Shown in pieces: positions 36,841-47,947 of a DNA stretch of 64,000 nt. The stretch is taken from assembly GCF_012102705.1 (NCBI RefSeq), contig NZ_JAAVTA010000009.1:41373-105372 (forward strand), written 5' to 3'. A program made the position numbers and the translations under genes. The DNA is from Haematospirillum sp. H1815. Lineage in GTDB: Bacteria; Pseudomonadota; Alphaproteobacteria; Rhodospirillales; Rhodospirillaceae. Position 1 is the stretch's first letter; each line of letters opens with the position of its first letter. The notes beneath the pieces were generated by a model. That model saw nothing but the letters and a program-made list of their open reading frames with translations. It searched no databases and had not been told where the DNA came from.

Positions 36841-38646
36841 CTATCTTTGTTCGCCCATGCGCAGGGCCTCGATAAAGGCATTCTGCGGAATTTCCACCTT
36901 GCCGAACTGGCGCATCCGTTTCTTGCCTTCCTTCTGCTTTTCCAGCAGCTTCTTCTTGCGGCTGATATCGCCGCCATAGCACTTGGCCGTTACATCCTTG
37001 CGCATGGCACTGATGGTTTCGCGGGCAATTACCCGCCCGCCGATGGCTGCCTGGATCGGGATTTTGAACAAGTGCTTGGGAATCAGGTCTTTCAGGCGTT
37101 CACAGATTTGCCGCCCACGGTATTCAGCCTGGCTGCGGTGCGCCATGAAGGCCAAGGCATCCACCGGTTCGTTGTTGACCAGAATGCCGACCTTGACCAG
37201 GTCGCCCTCGATATACTCATCCACTTCGTAGTCGAAGCTGGCGTATCCCTTGGAAATGGATTTCAGCCGGTCGTAGAAGTCAAAGACAATCTCGTTCAGG
37301 GGCAGGCGGTAAACGGCCATGGCCCGGTTCCCGACATAGGTCAGGTCAAGCTGCACGCCCCGGCGTTCGCTGCACAGGCTGAGGACGGATCCCAGATAGT
37401 CATCCGGAACCATGATCGTTGCCTTGACCCAGGGTTCCTCTACCCGGTCAATCTTGACCGGATCCGGAAAGTCGGCCGGATTGTGGAGTTCTTTCAGCGA
37501 TCCGTCTGTCAGGTGCATTCGGTACACGACGGATGGTGCCGTGGTGATCAGGTCCAGATCAAACTCACGATCCAGACGTTCCTGAATAATTTCCATGTGC
37601 AGAAGGCCAAGGAAACCACACCGGAATCCGAATCCAAGTGCAGCCGAGTTTTCCGGCTGATAGTCAAAGCTGGAATCATTCAGCCTCAACTTTGAAAGAC
37701 TGTCGCGCAGGTGTTCGTACTGGGAGCTGTCTACCGGGAACAGGCCGCACCATACCACCGGAATGGATGGCTTGAATCCGGGCAGGGGAGATGTAGCCGG
37801 TTTGGCATCATCGGTGATGGTATCACCGACCTGTGTGTCGGCCACCGTCTTGATTCCGGCCATGATAAACCCAACCTGTCCGGCGCTCAGTTCCGGCAGT
37901 TCGGTCATCTTGGGGGTGAAGACACCGCAGCGGTCCACCTGATAGGCAGCACCAGTTTGCATCATGCGGATTTTCATGCCTTTTTTCAGGCGTCCTTCCT
38001 TGATGCGTACAAGAATGACAACCCCGAGATACGGATCGTACCAGCTGTCGACCAGAAGAGCCTGCAACAAGGTATCCGCATTCCCTTGCGGGGCGGGCAG
38101 GCGGGTCACAACCGCTTCCAGAACGGCCGGAATATTCAGGCCTGTCTTGGCTGAAATTTCCACAGCATCGTCGGCAGGGATCCCGATCACATCCTCGATC
38201 TGGGTGCGGACCCGTTCCGGTTCTGCTGCCGGCAGGTCAATCTTGTTCAGGACCGGCACAATTTCGTGATTGGCATCAATGGCCTGATAGACATTGGCCA
38301 GTGTCTGGGCCTCTACTCCCTGTGAAGCATCGACAACCAGCAGCGATCCTTCGCAGGCTGCCAGAGACCGGCTGACTTCGTAGGCGAAGTCCACGTGGCC
38401 CGGGGTATCCATCAGGTTCAGCTCATAGGTCTGCCCGTTCTGGGCCTTGTAGGTCAGGCGGACGGTCTGGGCTTTGATGGTGATGCCGCGCTCACGCTCG
38501 ATATCCATGGAATCAAGGACCTGTTCCTTCATTTCGCGGTCGGTTAGTCCGCCGCAAAGCTGGATCAGGCGATCGGCAAGGGTGGATTTGCCGTGGTCGA
38601 TGTGCGCAATGATGGAGAAATTGCGAATATGGCTTAGGTCGGTCAT
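36841..38646 (-). CDS. lepA: Elongation factor 4 (LepA)
   Basis: A 601-residue translational GTPase that acts on paused or mistranslocated ribosomes. G1 is [11 protein letters not shown]3 is DTPGHVDF, G4 is NKIDLP; the C-terminal LepA-specific domain includes [13 protein letters not shown] and [28 protein letters not shown] 38646 starts the conserved [14 protein letters not shown]; earlier in-frame starts add unconserved residues. It is divergent from the VanX-type gene. Confidence 0.97.
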   Translation of the reverse strand: MTDLSHIRNFSIIAHIDHGKSTLADRLIQLCGGLTDREMKEQVLDSMDIERERGITIKAQTVRLTYKAQNGQTYELNLMDTPGHVDFAYEVSRSLAACEGSLLVVDASQGVEAQTLANVYQAIDANHEIVPVLNKIDLPAAEPERVRTQIEDVIGIPADDAVEISAKTGLNIPAVLEAVVTRLPAPQGNADTLLQALLVDSWYDPYLGVVILVRIKEGRLKKGMKIRMMQTGAAYQVDRCGVFTPKMTELPELSAGQVGFIMAGIKTVADTQVGDTITDDAKPATSPLPGFKPSIPVVWCGLFPVDSSQYEHLRDSLSKLRLNDSSFDYQPENSAALGFGFRCGFLGLLHMEIIQERLDREFDLDLITTAPSVVYRMHLTDGSLKELHNPADFPDPVKIDRVEEPWVKATIMVPDDYLGSVLSLCSERRGVQLDLTYVGNRAMAVYRLPLNEIVFDFYDRLKSISKGYASFDYEVDEYIEGDLVKVGILVNNEPVDALAFMAHRSQAEYRGRQICERLKDLIPKHLFKIPIQAAIGGRVIARETISAMRKDVTAKCYGGDISRKKKLLEKQKEGKKRMRQFGKVEIPQNAFIEALRMGEQR

Positions 38647-38806
38647 GGCCGTCGTCGAAGTGAATCCTTTGGGCGCGACCATAGGGCCAAAGTGTGCTGC
38701 GGGCAATCCTTCAGAACATGTGGGCCTGTTTCTGTGCTTCCGTAACCCGTAAAACGGACGTATGGTGGCGGGCTTGGCAGCCTTTTCATAGAGACATGGT
38801 CCGGCT

Positions 38807-39379
38807 ATGCTTGTCGAAATCTCATCAGGTTCCGGCCTTGTGCTGGATATCGCCTATGCCACGGGCAATAATTTTACCGGTGCGCCTGTTTATGCGCGGG
38901 CGGCCTGTTTCCTTGTGCCAGAGGCCGCGCAGGCTTTGGACCGTGCGGCTGCCCTGGCCATGGGACAGGGGCTGCGACTTTGTGTTTTTGATGCGTTCCG
39001 TCCGACGGAAGCCCAGAAAATCCTGTGGGATTTTTTCCCGAACCCTGAATTTGTGGCCAATCCGGCCGTTGGTTCCACCCATAGTCGCGGGGTAGCGGTG
39101 GACCTGACCCTGCTTGATGCCGCGACCGGGGTGCCACTGGACATGGGAACCCCGTTTGATGATTTCACCCCGGACTCCCACCATGGGGTTACAACCCTGC
39201 CTGCAACGGTCCAGCGTAACCGGTTGACCTTGCTTGGCCTTATGCGTCTGGCCGGGTTCGAGCACCTGGAGACGGAGTGGTGGCATTACAATCTTCCTTC
39301 CCCCGAGCGTTGGCCGCTTCTTGATGACATGGCCTTTCAAACACGGATGATGCCGCACCATGCGTATTCTTGCCCTTGA
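38807..39379 (+). CDS. ddpX: D-alanyl-D-alanine dipeptidase (VanX/DdpX type)
   Basis: A 190-residue zinc peptidase of the M15D family. Zinc ligands His92 and Asp99 lie in [10 protein letters not shown], and His160 follows catalytic Glu157 in ETEWWH; Arg65 in FDAFRP is the transition-state arginine. No signal peptide is seen, so it probably acts in the cytoplasm on D-Ala-D-Ala from peptidoglycan turnover, fitting the amgK-murU recycling genes elsewhere in the window. No vanH/vanA-type ligase is nearby, so glycopeptide resistance is not implied. It overlaps tsaB by 20 bases. Confidence 0.92.
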   Translation: MLVEISSGSGLVLDIAYATGNNFTGAPVYARAACFLVPEAAQALDRAAALAMGQGLRLCVFDAFRPTEAQKILWDFFPNPEFVANPAVGSTHSRGVAVDLTLLDAATGVPLDMGTPFDDFTPDSHHGVTTLPATVQRNRLTLLGLMRLAGFEHLETEWWHYNLPSPERWPLLDDMAFQTRMMPHHAYSCP

Positions 39380-40076
39380 TACCTCTGTTGCCGCATGTTC
39401 GGCCTGCCTGTGGGAAGACGGGCGTGTTCTGTCCGGGGACAGTATGCCGATGATGCATGGTCATGCCGAAGCCCTGATACCGCTGCTGGCCCGTCTGCGG
39501 GACGAGGTCGGTCTTGACTGGGACAGTCTGGACCGTATCGGTGTTACGGTCGGGCCGGGGTCTTTTACCGGCCTGCGTGTCGGGCTGGCGACAGCACGGG
39601 CCTTGCGTCTTGCGACGGGTGTTCCGGTAGCCGGGGTCACAGCGACCCGTGCTTGGGCTGCATCCCTTCCGGATGCGGTACGGGCGACGGTCGGTTCCAT
39701 TCTGGTTGCTATCGATACCCGGCGTGGGGATATGTATGCCGAGCTGTTCCGGGCTTCCGACCTGGTGTCTCTTGCCGGGCCGGAGGTTGTGGCGGCTTCC
39801 GATCTCGGGTCCTTTATACAGCGGGCGGGTGTGGGATCGTCGGTTCCACTGGTGTGCGGGGATGCCTCAGGGCTTGTTGATCCCTTGGTGCAGGCTGGAA
39901 CTCTTCTTGCTGGACCTGCTGTCCCCTGGCCCGATCCGGCTGTCGTGGCTGCTTTGGCGGCAGGGGCGGTGCTGCAGGATGGGGACGATGTGCCCTCCGC
40001 GCTGTATGTCCGTCCGCCTGATGCCGCCATACCGGCCAATGGCGGGCAGCTCCGTCCCGGTGCTCCGGCTCCATGA
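39360..40076 (+). CDS. tsaB: tRNA threonylcarbamoyladenosine biosynthesis protein TsaB
   Basis: A 238-residue ASKHA-fold protein, scaffold for TsaD and TsaE in t6A synthesis. It begins with [17 protein letters not shown] and has VGPGSFTGLRVGLATARAL and VAIDTRRGDMYAE. It overlaps the dipeptidase gene upstream and rimI downstream (ATGA), forming a three-gene unit. Confidence 0.95.
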   Translation: MRILALDTSVAACSACLWEDGRVLSGDSMPMMHGHAEALIPLLARLRDEVGLDWDSLDRIGVTVGPGSFTGLRVGLATARALRLATGVPVAGVTATRAWAASLPDAVRATVGSILVAIDTRRGDMYAELFRASDLVSLAGPEVVAASDLGSFIQRAGVGSSVPLVCGDASGLVDPLVQAGTLLAGPAVPWPDPAVVAALAAGAVLQDGDDVPSALYVRPPDAAIPANGGQLRPGAPAP

Positions 40077-40597
40077 TGGATGGGGCTATTTCCCTGCTTC
40101 CCCTGACGCCGGTCTATGCGGATGTCCTTGCCGCCGTGCATGCCCGTGCTTTTGCCCGCCCGTGGCTGGCCGTGGATTTTCGGCAGATGCTGGAGACCAG
40201 TATTGTTTTTGGTCATCTGGCTGTAACGGGAGAGCAGCCGGCGGGTTTTGCCTTGTTCCGGGCTATGGCGGAGGAAGCCGAAGTTCTGACCTTGGCTGTT
40301 GATCCGGGATTTCGCCGTCGTGGCATTGCTGCTGCTCTTTTGAAGGCCTGCCAGGCTGAGGCCGGCGTACGCGGGGCGCAAAAAATATTCCTGGAGGTGG
40401 CGGAGAGCAACACCGCAGCCAGAAACCTTTACCAGGCTTTGCGCTATGAAACGATCGGCTGCCGTTCAGGGTATTATCTCCTTGAAGACGGCAGCCGGGA
40501 AAACGCGGTGGTGATGGGGCTCAGGCTTGTGCCAGGAGAGTCCGCAGGTGATAGAGTTCTTCCAGGGCCTGACGCGGGGTCAGGTTATCCGGGTTGA
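40073..40597 (+). CDS. rimI: Ribosomal protein S18 alanine N-acetyltransferase-like
   Basis: A 174-residue GNAT acetyltransferase. The acetyl-CoA loop is [18 protein letters not shown], followed by [31 protein letters not shown], the RimI pattern. RimI acetylates the N-terminus of S18. The tsaB-rimI pair is conserved. The last ~25 residues (after MGLRLV) are encoded opposite the 3' end of mutS and look unconserved; the two genes overlap tail to tail by 77 bases. Confidence 0.9.
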   Translation: MMDGAISLLPLTPVYADVLAAVHARAFARPWLAVDFRQMLETSIVFGHLAVTGEQPAGFALFRAMAEEAEVLTLAVDPGFRRRGIAAALLKACQAEAGVRGAQKIFLEVAESNTAARNLYQALRYETIGCRSGYYLLEDGSRENAVVMGLRLVPGESAGDRVLPGPDAGSGYPG

Positions 40598-43292
40598 GAG
40601 TCTCCAGGGCGTTCAGGGCGGGTGATATTGGTGCCGGTGCAGGCTCTGCGTCCTGTTCTCGGCGTCGGGCCGCAGAAAACAAGGGCAGGTCATCGGTCAG
40701 GCCTGCGGCCAGTCCTCCCTGATTTGTTTTCTCCAGAATGTCCAGAACCTCTCCGGCTCTCTGGATCACAGCAGCGGGCAGCCCGGCCAGACGGGCAACG
40801 TGAATGCCGTACGACCGGTCGGCGGCGCCTGCAGCAATTTCATGCAGGAAGACGATAGACCCCTTCCATTCCCTGACCTTCATCGAATGGCAGGACAGCT
40901 GGTCGAGGCGTTTGGTCAGGGCGGTCAGTTCGTGGTAATGGGTGGCAAACAGGGCACGGCACCGGTTGACGTCGTGCAGGTTCTCCACAGTGGCCCAGGC
41001 GATCGACAGGCCGTCGAAGGTGGCGGTTCCGCGCCCGATTTCATCCAGGATAACCAGGGAGCGTGGCGTGGCCTGGTTCAGGATGGCAGCCGTTTCCACC
41101 ATTTCGACCATGAAGGTGGAGCGTCCGCGTGCAAGATCATCGGCTGCCCCCACCCGGCTGAAGAGGCGGTCCACCACGCCGATCCGGGCGTGTGAGGCGG
41201 GGACAAAGCTGCCGGTTTGTGCCAGCAGCACAATCAGGGCGTTCTGGCGCAGGAAGGTTGACTTACCCGCCATGTTCGGGCCGGTAATCAGCCACAGGCG
41301 CTGTCCGTCTGAAAGGCAGCAGTTGTTTGCCACAAAAGAGGCATCCCCGGCCTTCTCCAGCGCGGTTTCCACGACCGGATGGCGCCCGCCCTGAATGTCA
41401 AGGCTGGTATCATCCAGCATCACGGGGCGTGTGTAGCGACGTTCAACAGCCAGTTCTCCCAGACCGGACACAACGTCCAGTGTTGCCAGGGCCGCCCCGG
41501 CTGCGGCAATGTCGGTGGCGCGGGCCAGGGTTTCCTCGGCCAAGGTCCGGAACAGGTCGCATTCCATGGCCAGTGCTTTCTCGCCGGCACCGCGGATCCG
41601 GTCTTCCAGGTCCGAAAGCTCTACCGTGGTAAAGCGGACGGCATTGGACATGGTCTGGCGGTGGATGAACGGCCCCTCGCGGTCCATCATTGTTTCGGCC
41701 CGCTTGGCGGGTACCTCGATAAAGTAGCCGAGCACGTTGTTGTGCTTGATCTTCAGGCTGTCAATTCCGGTGGAATGAACATAGGTGTTTTGCAGGGCAG
41801 CAATCAGGCGCCGGCTTTCGTCGCGCAGCCCCCTCAGTTCGTCCAGGACAGGGTTCCAGCCCGGGGCAATAAAGCCACCGTCGCGGACCAGAAGCGGCAG
41901 ATCAGCCCCCAGTGCCCGGTTCAGGGTGTCGGCAAGGGTATCATGTGTTCCCAGATTGATGCACAGGATGTCCAGAAGGCTGTCTTTTGGTGGTGATACC
42001 TGACTGCGCAACAGAACCCGGATGCCCGGGATCTGTGCCAGAGCATCGCGGATGTTGGCCAAATCGCGTGGCCCACCCCGGCCAAGGGACAGGCGGGACA
42101 GGGCGCGTTCCACATCCGGACAGTGGCGCAGCGACTCACGCAATGTGGTGCGCAGGGTGTCGTGTCCGCTGAAGGCTTCCACGGCATCAAGGCGATCATT
42201 GATGGCACGGATGTCTGTCAGGGGGGCAGACAGCCACGAGGCCAGAAGCCTGGCCCCGGGACCGGTAACGGTTCTGTCAACCGTGGCGAGAAGGCTTCCC
42301 CGCCTTTCTCCGCCCATGGTCTGGGTCAGTTCCAGATTGCGACGGGTCGCCGCGTCAATCCCCATCACCGCGTTCTCGGCCAGGCGCCGGAGCGGCGAGA
42401 GGCGCGGCAGACGGCCTTTCTGGGTTAGTTCGATATAGTCCACAAGGGCCCCGGCCGCAGCAATTTCGCCGCGACCGAAGCTTCCCAGTCCATCCAGGCC
42501 GCGCAGACCGAACAGGGCTTCCAGGCGCTTCTGCCCGTTGGCACTGTCAAAGCGTGACCCGGGAAGGGGGGACAGGACGTTGCGCCATTCCGCCAGGACC
42601 GGCGCTGTATCATCGCGTGTGGTCAGGCGGTCGGGGACCAGAATTTCACCCGGAGACAGGCGTGCCAGTGCCATGCCCAGCGTTCCCGGCCCGACCGGCT
42701 GGGTCTGGAAATCACCGGTGGAGACATCGACCCAGGCCAGCCCCAGGGTACCGCTACTTTCCGCAACGGCTGCCAGATAGTTGTGACTACGGGCATCAAG
42801 CAGGGAATCCTCGGTCAGGGTGCCGGGGGTGATGATGCGTACAGCCTCGCGCCGGACCAGGCTTTTTGCCCCGCGCTTGCGGGCTTCGGCCGGATCTTCT
42901 GTCTGTTCACAGACCGCCACCCGGAAGCCCTTGCGGATCAGCTTGGCCAGATAGGCCTCATGGCTGTGGACCGGCACCCCGCACATCGGGATCGGTTGTC
43001 CCAGATGCTGGCCGCGTGCGGTCAGGGCAATGTCCAGGGCCTCGGCGGCCTGTTCGGCATCGCGGAAGAACAGCTCGTAGAAATCGCCCATCCTGTAGAA
43101 CAGCAGGCAGTCTTCGTGTTCGGCCTTGATCGACAGGTACTGCCGCATCATCGGAGTTGTTGTTTCCGGTATGGATGCAGCCGTTGTATCGGCGGGTGTG
43201 GTTCCGGAAAGGGAGCAGGGGGGCAAAAGATCGGCGTCGGTCACGGAACAACCCTGGAAACTGTGTTTGGCGGGAAAACTGCCGGTGACCAT
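40521..43292 (-). CDS. mutS: DNA mismatch repair protein MutS
   Basis: A mismatch-recognition ATPase of about 923 residues. The mismatch-binding Phe-x-Glu is in MGDFYELF. Walker A is [15 protein letters not shown], Walker [17 protein letters not shown], and FATHYHELT the H-loop. Full length for the family. Several starts are possible: ATG 43292 (CGGGAATG upstream) is used; a GTG at 43247 with AGGG upstream would shorten the protein by 15 residues. mutL is not in the window. Confidence 0.96.
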   Translation of the reverse strand: MVTGSFPAKHSFQGCSVTDADLLPPCSLSGTTPADTTAASIPETTTPMMRQYLSIKAEHEDCLLFYRMGDFYELFFRDAEQAAEALDIALTARGQHLGQPIPMCGVPVHSHEAYLAKLIRKGFRVAVCEQTEDPAEARKRGAKSLVRREAVRIITPGTLTEDSLLDARSHNYLAAVAESSGTLGLAWVDVSTGDFQTQPVGPGTLGMALARLSPGEILVPDRLTTRDDTAPVLAEWRNVLSPLPGSRFDSANGQKRLEALFGLRGLDGLGSFGRGEIAAAGALVDYIELTQKGRLPRLSPLRRLAENAVMGIDAATRRNLELTQTMGGERRGSLLATVDRTVTGPGARLLASWLSAPLTDIRAINDRLDAVEAFSGHDTLRTTLRESLRHCPDVERALSRLSLGRGGPRDLANIRDALAQIPGIRVLLRSQVSPPKDSLLDILCINLGTHDTLADTLNRALGADLPLLVRDGGFIAPGWNPVLDELRGLRDESRRLIAALQNTYVHSTGIDSLKIKHNNVLGYFIEVPAKRAETMMDREGPFIHRQTMSNAVRFTTVELSDLEDRIRGAGEKALAMECDLFRTLAEETLARATDIAAAGAALATLDVVSGLGELAVERRYTRPVMLDDTSLDIQGGRHPVVETALEKAGDASFVANNCCLSDGQRLWLITGPNMAGKSTFLRQNALIVLLAQTGSFVPASHARIGVVDRLFSRVGAADDLARGRSTFMVEMVETAAILNQATPRSLVILDEIGRGTATFDGLSIAWATVENLHDVNRCRALFATHYHELTALTKRLDQLSCHSMKVREWKGSIVFLHEIAAGAADRSYGIHVARLAGLPAAVIQRAGEVLDILEKTNQGGLAAGLTDDLPLFSAARRREQDAEPAPAPISPALNALETLNPDNLTPRQALEELYHLRTLLAQA

Positions 43293-43471
43293 AACGGCAT
43301 TCCCGATGTCTTGCCAGTACCGGACTGCAGAATGTGCATACAAAGCCCGTGAAGGGGAAACTCTGTGTACGCCGTATCACTGTTGCAAAATACGCTGGGC
43401 ATCCTGTCGGTTGGCGGGCACTATGGCTGTGTCGTCCTTTGCCCCGTTCTGTCCAGCAAGGATCATTGGTC

Positions 43472-43984
43472 TTGGTTTCGCGCCCATCGGACACGGTCAC
43501 TCCTGTACGCGAGCTGGTTGGCATCCTGCCAACGCCCGATGCGCTGGAGACATGCATTCGTTCACTGCTGAAAGTCGGATTTGTGCGCACGGATCTCTCT
43601 GTTCTTGCCGGGCACGATGCTGTTGGGGCCATGGGGCGGGGTGAACAGTCCTGGCAGGCCCGGCTTCTGCCGCTGTTGGCCGAAACCCGCTACGAAGTTC
43701 CTGTTGTTGCAGGTACATTGATTGCTTTGGCGGGAAGTCCGGGTGTGGCCTTGGTTGGTATTCTGGCGGCGGCGGGTGTTGGTCTGGCAGCTCTCAAGGA
43801 AGCATTTGAGGAATATGATGCCCTTCCCGATGCAGACGATTATGCCTGTGCTGTAGCCAATGGCGAGCTTTTGCTGTGGGTTTTGCTGACCGATCCGGGG
43901 GACGAGGAAAAAGCGCGTCTGGTTTTGATGGAACACGGGGCCCGTGCCCTTGCTATTCATGAACAGGTGCCTGCCATGGATTAG
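43472..43984 (+). CDS. Hypothetical membrane-associated protein, stress-protein-like N-terminus
   Basis: A 170-residue protein I do not firmly recognise. The N-terminal part (VGILPTPDALETCIRSLLKVGFVRTDLSVLAG) resembles YflT/general-stress-protein-17M-like domains, in which a short beta-alpha unit is followed by 'Gly-Phe...Ile-Ser-Val'. A glycine/alanine-rich hydrophobic stretch of about 35 residues (VPVVAGTLIALAGSPGVALVGILAAAGVGLAA is two short glycine-zipper-like helices) follows, then a hydrophilic alpha/beta tail. TTG 43472 has AAGGA 9 bases upstream; the frame is open further upstream to 43334. It precedes maeB by 31 bases and is divergent from mutS. Confidence 0.6.
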   Translation: MVSRPSDTVTPVRELVGILPTPDALETCIRSLLKVGFVRTDLSVLAGHDAVGAMGRGEQSWQARLLPLLAETRYEVPVVAGTLIALAGSPGVALVGILAAAGVGLAALKEAFEEYDALPDADDYACAVANGELLLWVLLTDPGDEEKARLVLMEHGARALAIHEQVPAMD

Positions 43985-44015
43985 GCGGGCAGGAACAAGG
44001 GGCAGGACGGGGGTC

Positions 44016-46301
44016 ATGGGGGAAAAAGGCGACAAGTCATTCCGTGCGACGCTGGAGCAGGATGCCCTGGCAATGCATGCATCGGGCCGTCCGGGCAAGA
44101 TCGAGATTGTTCCAACCAAGCCGCTGACTACCCAGCGCGACTTGTCCTTGGCCTACAGTCCGGGCGTTGCTGCGCCCTGCCGCGAGATTGCCCGGGATCC
44201 ATCGCTGGCTTACGATTATACGACAAAGGGCAACCTGGTTGCGGTTATTTCCAATGGTACCGCCGTTCTTGGGCTGGGTGATATCGGTGCCCTGGCCGGG
44301 AAGCCGGTGATGGAAGGCAAGGCGGTTCTGTTCAAGAAATTTGCCGATGTGGACTCCATCGATCTTGAGGTCGATACGCATGATGTGAACGAGTTTATCA
44401 ACTGCGTTCGCTTTCTGGGCCCCAGTTTCGGCGGTATCAATCTTGAGGATATCAAGGCACCGGAGTGTTTCATCATCGAGCAGCAACTGCGCGAGATCAT
44501 GGATATCCCGGTTTTTCATGATGACCAGCATGGTACGGCAATTATTGCGGCGGCCGGCCTGATCAATGCCTGCAAGTTGACTGGCCGCCAGCTGAACGAG
44601 GTACGGATTGTTGTCAACGGAGCCGGTGCTGCCGGGATTGCCTGTGTCGAACTGATCAAGGCTATCGGCGTGCGTCACGAGCATGTCACCCTGTGTGATA
44701 CCAAAGGTGTCGTGTACGTGGGACGGACCGAAGGCATGAACCAGTGGAAATCCGCCCATGCCATCCAGACGCCGGCCCGCACGCTGGCCGAGGCCATGGA
44801 AGGTGCAGACGTTTTCCTAGGGGTATCGGTCAAGGGGGTTGTCACGCCGGCCATGCTGGAATCCATGGCGGCACGCCCGATTGTTTTCGCTATGGCCAAC
44901 CCGGATCCGGAGGTTACACCGGAAGAGGTGTATGCTGTGCGGACTGATGCGATTGTTGCAACCGGGCGATCGGATTACCCGAATCAGATCAACAATGTGC
45001 TCGGTTTCCCCTATATTTTCCGTGGTGCTCTGGATGTGCGGGCCCGTACCATCAACGAGGAGATGAAGATTGCCTGCGCCAAGGCTTTGGCCGCCATGGC
45101 GCGCGAGGACGTTCCCGATGAGGTGGCAGCAGCCTATTCCGGTCGGCGGCTTCAGTTCGGGCCTGAATATCTGATCCCGGTACCGTTTGATCCACGGCTT
45201 GTATCGACCATTCCCCCCGTGGTGGCAAAGGCAGCCATGGACAGTGGCGTTGCCCGTCGTCCGATCGAGGATATGGACGCATACCGGAGTGCCCTTGCTG
45301 CACGTCTCAACCCGATGGTCGGGTCCATGCAGGCGATTTTTGCCGAGGTAGCGGCCCGGTCATGCCGGGTTGTTTTTGCCGAAGGTGAAGAGGAAAAAGC
45401 GATCCGCGCTGCACTGGCATTCCGGAATGCAGGCTATGGACATCCGGTTCTGGTTGGCCGCAAGGACCGGATAGCCTCCAGTGTTCGTGGTCTGGGGCTG
45501 GATGCAGACGCCCTGGAGGGGGTGGAGATCCATAATGCGGCCCTGTCGGAGCGAAACCATTACTACGCGGACCATGTGTACAGCCGGATGCAGCGGCGCG
45601 GGCTGTTGTGGCGGGATTGCCTGCGCCTGGTCAACCAGGATCGCAATGTGTTCGGGGCCTGCATGGTTTGCCTGGGGGATGCTGATGCGATGGTCACTGG
45701 CCTGACCCGTACCCATGGCAGTGTTCTCAAGGGACTTCTGAAAGTTGTGGATCCCAAGCCGGGGTGCCGCATTTTCGGGATGACAATCATGCTGTCGCGT
45801 GGCCGGACGGTGTTTATTGCTGATACGACTATTCACGAAACACCAACGGCGGAGGAGCTGGCCGATATTGCCGTCGGTGCGGCGGCCCGGGTGCGGCAGA
45901 TGGGGCATGAGCCAAGGGTGGCCTTGGTCAGTTATTCTACGTTCGGCAGCCCGATGGGGCCGGATACGGCTCGTGTTCGTGATGCCGTCCGTCTTCTGGA
46001 TGCACGGGATGTCGACTTTGAGTACGACGGTGACCTTGGGGCCAACGTGGCCCTGGACAGCGAGCTGATGAAAGTATACCCGTTCTGCCGTCTGTCAGGG
46101 CCGGCGAATATTCTTGTCATGCCCGGACAGCATTCAGCCAACGTTGCCTACAAGCTGATGGACAAAATGGGGGGAGCGACGGTCATCGGTCCGATGATGA
46201 TTGGCCTGGATGCGCCGGTACAGATTGTGCACTTGGACGCCAACGTCTCTGATCTGGTGACGATGGCAGTTCTGGCCGTTCACGATTCCCTGCGCCGTTG
46301 A
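44016..46301 (+). CDS. maeB: NADP-dependent malic enzyme with phosphotransacetylase-like domain
   Basis: A 761-residue cytoplasmic enzyme oxidatively decarboxylating malate to pyruvate. The malic-enzyme part has [23 protein letters not shown] and the nucleotide-binding [11 protein letters not shown]. From about residue 440 a phosphate acetyltransferase-like domain follows ([16 protein letters not shown]; ending in [13 protein letters not shown]), the normal fusion for MaeB, where it serves as an acetyl-CoA-sensing regulatory domain rather than an enzyme. ATG 44016 is preceded by AGGACGGGGG and starts the family N-terminus. Confidence 0.95.
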   Translation: MGEKGDKSFRATLEQDALAMHASGRPGKIEIVPTKPLTTQRDLSLAYSPGVAAPCREIARDPSLAYDYTTKGNLVAVISNGTAVLGLGDIGALAGKPVMEGKAVLFKKFADVDSIDLEVDTHDVNEFINCVRFLGPSFGGINLEDIKAPECFIIEQQLREIMDIPVFHDDQHGTAIIAAAGLINACKLTGRQLNEVRIVVNGAGAAGIACVELIKAIGVRHEHVTLCDTKGVVYVGRTEGMNQWKSAHAIQTPARTLAEAMEGADVFLGVSVKGVVTPAMLESMAARPIVFAMANPDPEVTPEEVYAVRTDAIVATGRSDYPNQINNVLGFPYIFRGALDVRARTINEEMKIACAKALAAMAREDVPDEVAAAYSGRRLQFGPEYLIPVPFDPRLVSTIPPVVAKAAMDSGVARRPIEDMDAYRSALAARLNPMVGSMQAIFAEVAARSCRVVFAEGEEEKAIRAALAFRNAGYGHPVLVGRKDRIASSVRGLGLDADALEGVEIHNAALSERNHYYADHVYSRMQRRGLLWRDCLRLVNQDRNVFGACMVCLGDADAMVTGLTRTHGSVLKGLLKVVDPKPGCRIFGMTIMLSRGRTVFIADTTIHETPTAEELADIAVGAAARVRQMGHEPRVALVSYSTFGSPMGPDTARVRDAVRLLDARDVDFEYDGDLGANVALDSELMKVYPFCRLSGPANILVMPGQHSANVAYKLMDKMGGATVIGPMMIGLDAPVQIVHLDANVSDLVTMAVLAVHDSLRR

Positions 46302-46428
46302 GCGGAAAGTGTCACCAAAATTTCTCTTTTCCGGACAATCCGATCCGGATCATTCTGTTGGATCCCGTATTCTGGCAGGTACCGTTGCTGTTTCATGTTT
46401 ACAGTCTGCCCCGGATCAAGGATTGACT

Positions 46429-47862
46429 ATGCCCGAAGCCCACAGGTCTGTTTCGTTGTCCCGTTGTGTGCGTGTTGCCTTGATTGGCAGTGTTCCCCCG
46501 GTGGGTGTGCTGATTGGCCTTGTGACGTTGGGCCGCCTGCCGGTCGGTGATGCCTTGTTGTCCTGGTTCTGCATCGTGGTTGGCCTGACAGTTCTGGTAC
46601 GGCCCTTTCTGGCTGATCTGGCTGCGGTTGCTGCGTGTTTGCGTGATGATAGACTGGGAGAGGGGAGCCACCACCTGCCGGATCTCCGGTTTTCTGAAAC
46701 CGGCCGTGATATTGTTCAGGCTGCGGCGACGCTCAGGAGCGAGATACGCCAACGGCTGAAGCAATCCGAGCACATGGCCAATCTGCACGGTTCCTTGATT
46801 ACCAACATGCCACAGCCCTTGATTCTGGTTGGTCAGGACCAAATTGTCCTGACCGCCAGTCCGGCTGCAGGAACTTTGTTTGCCCGGGATGTTGTCAACC
46901 GCCCTCTGGCATCAGTCCTGCGTGACCCGCCGGTCCTTGAGGCTGTTGCCGGAACTCTGCAATCCGGTGTTCCCCGTTCCTTGAACCTTGTGGTGCCTTC
47001 TGGTCCGGTTGAGCGATACTTTGATCTGAAAATTGAACCTGTTCCGGCCCTGGAGGGGGACCGACAGGCTGTCTTGTTGTTTCATGATGTTACCGTTCTG
47101 GTTCGTGCCGAGAAAATGCGGGCTGATTTTGTTGCCAATGCCAGTCACGAGCTGCGTACGCCGTTGACGGGGGTTATCGGGTTCCTCGAAACCTTGAATG
47201 GCCCGGCCCGCGATGACCCTGATGCACGGGAACGGTTTCTTGGTATCATGTACCAGCAGGCCCTGCGCATGAAGCGACTGATTGATGACTTGATGTCCCT
47301 GTCACAGGTTGAGCTACATGAGCACGCCCACCCGACAGAAGCCGTAAACTTGGCTCTTGTTGCCTCTGATGCGGTTGCAGTCCTTGAACCTCAGGCCGAG
47401 GAGCGTGGCATATCCTTGGTGCTGGATGTTCCGGGCAGTCTGCCCCCAGTTCCCGGGGATGCTGATGAATTGTCTCAGGTCGTGCAGAACCTGTTGACCA
47501 ATGCCATCCGTTACGGACAGGACAAGAGGCCGGTAACGGTCGAGATAAGGGTCGGAGGCAAGCCGCCCCCGTCCATGCCCCGTAACGGGCGTGATCATTG
47601 TCTGTCGCTGACGGTCCGGGATCATGGCGTTGGCATTCCGCGTGAGCATATTCCCCGCCTGACCGAGCGTTTCTACCGCGTTGATCCCGTTCGTTCCCGT
47701 CAGCTGGGGGGAACCGGGCTGGGACTGGCCATCGTGAAGCATATTGTCAACCGCCACCGTGGTACGCTGCATATCGACAGCACTCCGGGGCAGGGCAGCG
47801 CCTTCAGTGTATGGCTCCCCTACATGGAGCAACATTGTCACCAGACAGGGAAAACGGGCTGA
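46429..47862 (+). CDS. phoR: PhoR-like sensor histidine kinase
   Basis: A 477-residue membrane histidine kinase. Two membrane segments at about residues 16-35 and 42-61 leave almost no periplasmic part, as in PhoR. A PAS-like region (residues ~125-225) precedes the H-box FVANASHELRTPLTGV with His240, and the ATP-binding domain has NLLTNAIRYG, VRDHGVGIPREHIPRLTERFYRVD and GGTGLGLAIVKHI. The FYRVD and LTERF wording favours PhoR. phoU follows, supporting a role in phosphate control, but phoB and the pst genes are not in the window. AAGGA lies 6 bases before ATG 46429. Confidence 0.9.
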   Translation: MPEAHRSVSLSRCVRVALIGSVPPVGVLIGLVTLGRLPVGDALLSWFCIVVGLTVLVRPFLADLAAVAACLRDDRLGEGSHHLPDLRFSETGRDIVQAAATLRSEIRQRLKQSEHMANLHGSLITNMPQPLILVGQDQIVLTASPAAGTLFARDVVNRPLASVLRDPPVLEAVAGTLQSGVPRSLNLVVPSGPVERYFDLKIEPVPALEGDRQAVLLFHDVTVLVRAEKMRADFVANASHELRTPLTGVIGFLETLNGPARDDPDARERFLGIMYQQALRMKRLIDDLMSLSQVELHEHAHPTEAVNLALVASDAVAVLEPQAEERGISLVLDVPGSLPPVPGDADELSQVVQNLLTNAIRYGQDKRPVTVEIRVGGKPPPSMPRNGRDHCLSLTVRDHGVGIPREHIPRLTERFYRVDPVRSRQLGGTGLGLAIVKHIVNRHRGTLHIDSTPGQGSAFSVWLPYMEQHCHQTGKTG

Positions 47863-47905
47863 CATCCGTTGCTCCGGCGTCGCTTTTGGTCAATGATGCG
47901 CCCCC

Positions 47906-47926
47906 GCCCCGGAGTGGGCCGTTTTT
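47906..47926 (+). terminator. Weak hairpin with T-run between phoR and phoU
   Basis: GCCC (47906-47909) and GGGC (47916-47919) flank CGGAGT and are followed by CGTTTTTG. The stem is short, so it could only cause partial termination between the two genes. Confidence 0.25.
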
Positions 47927-47947
47927 GTTGTTGAGGAGGTATAGGCT

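Noticed and set aside
38807..39379. A glycopeptide-resistance (van) operon
   Set aside because: Only the VanX-type dipeptidase is present, without vanH or vanA genes; a peptidoglycan-turnover role is more likely.
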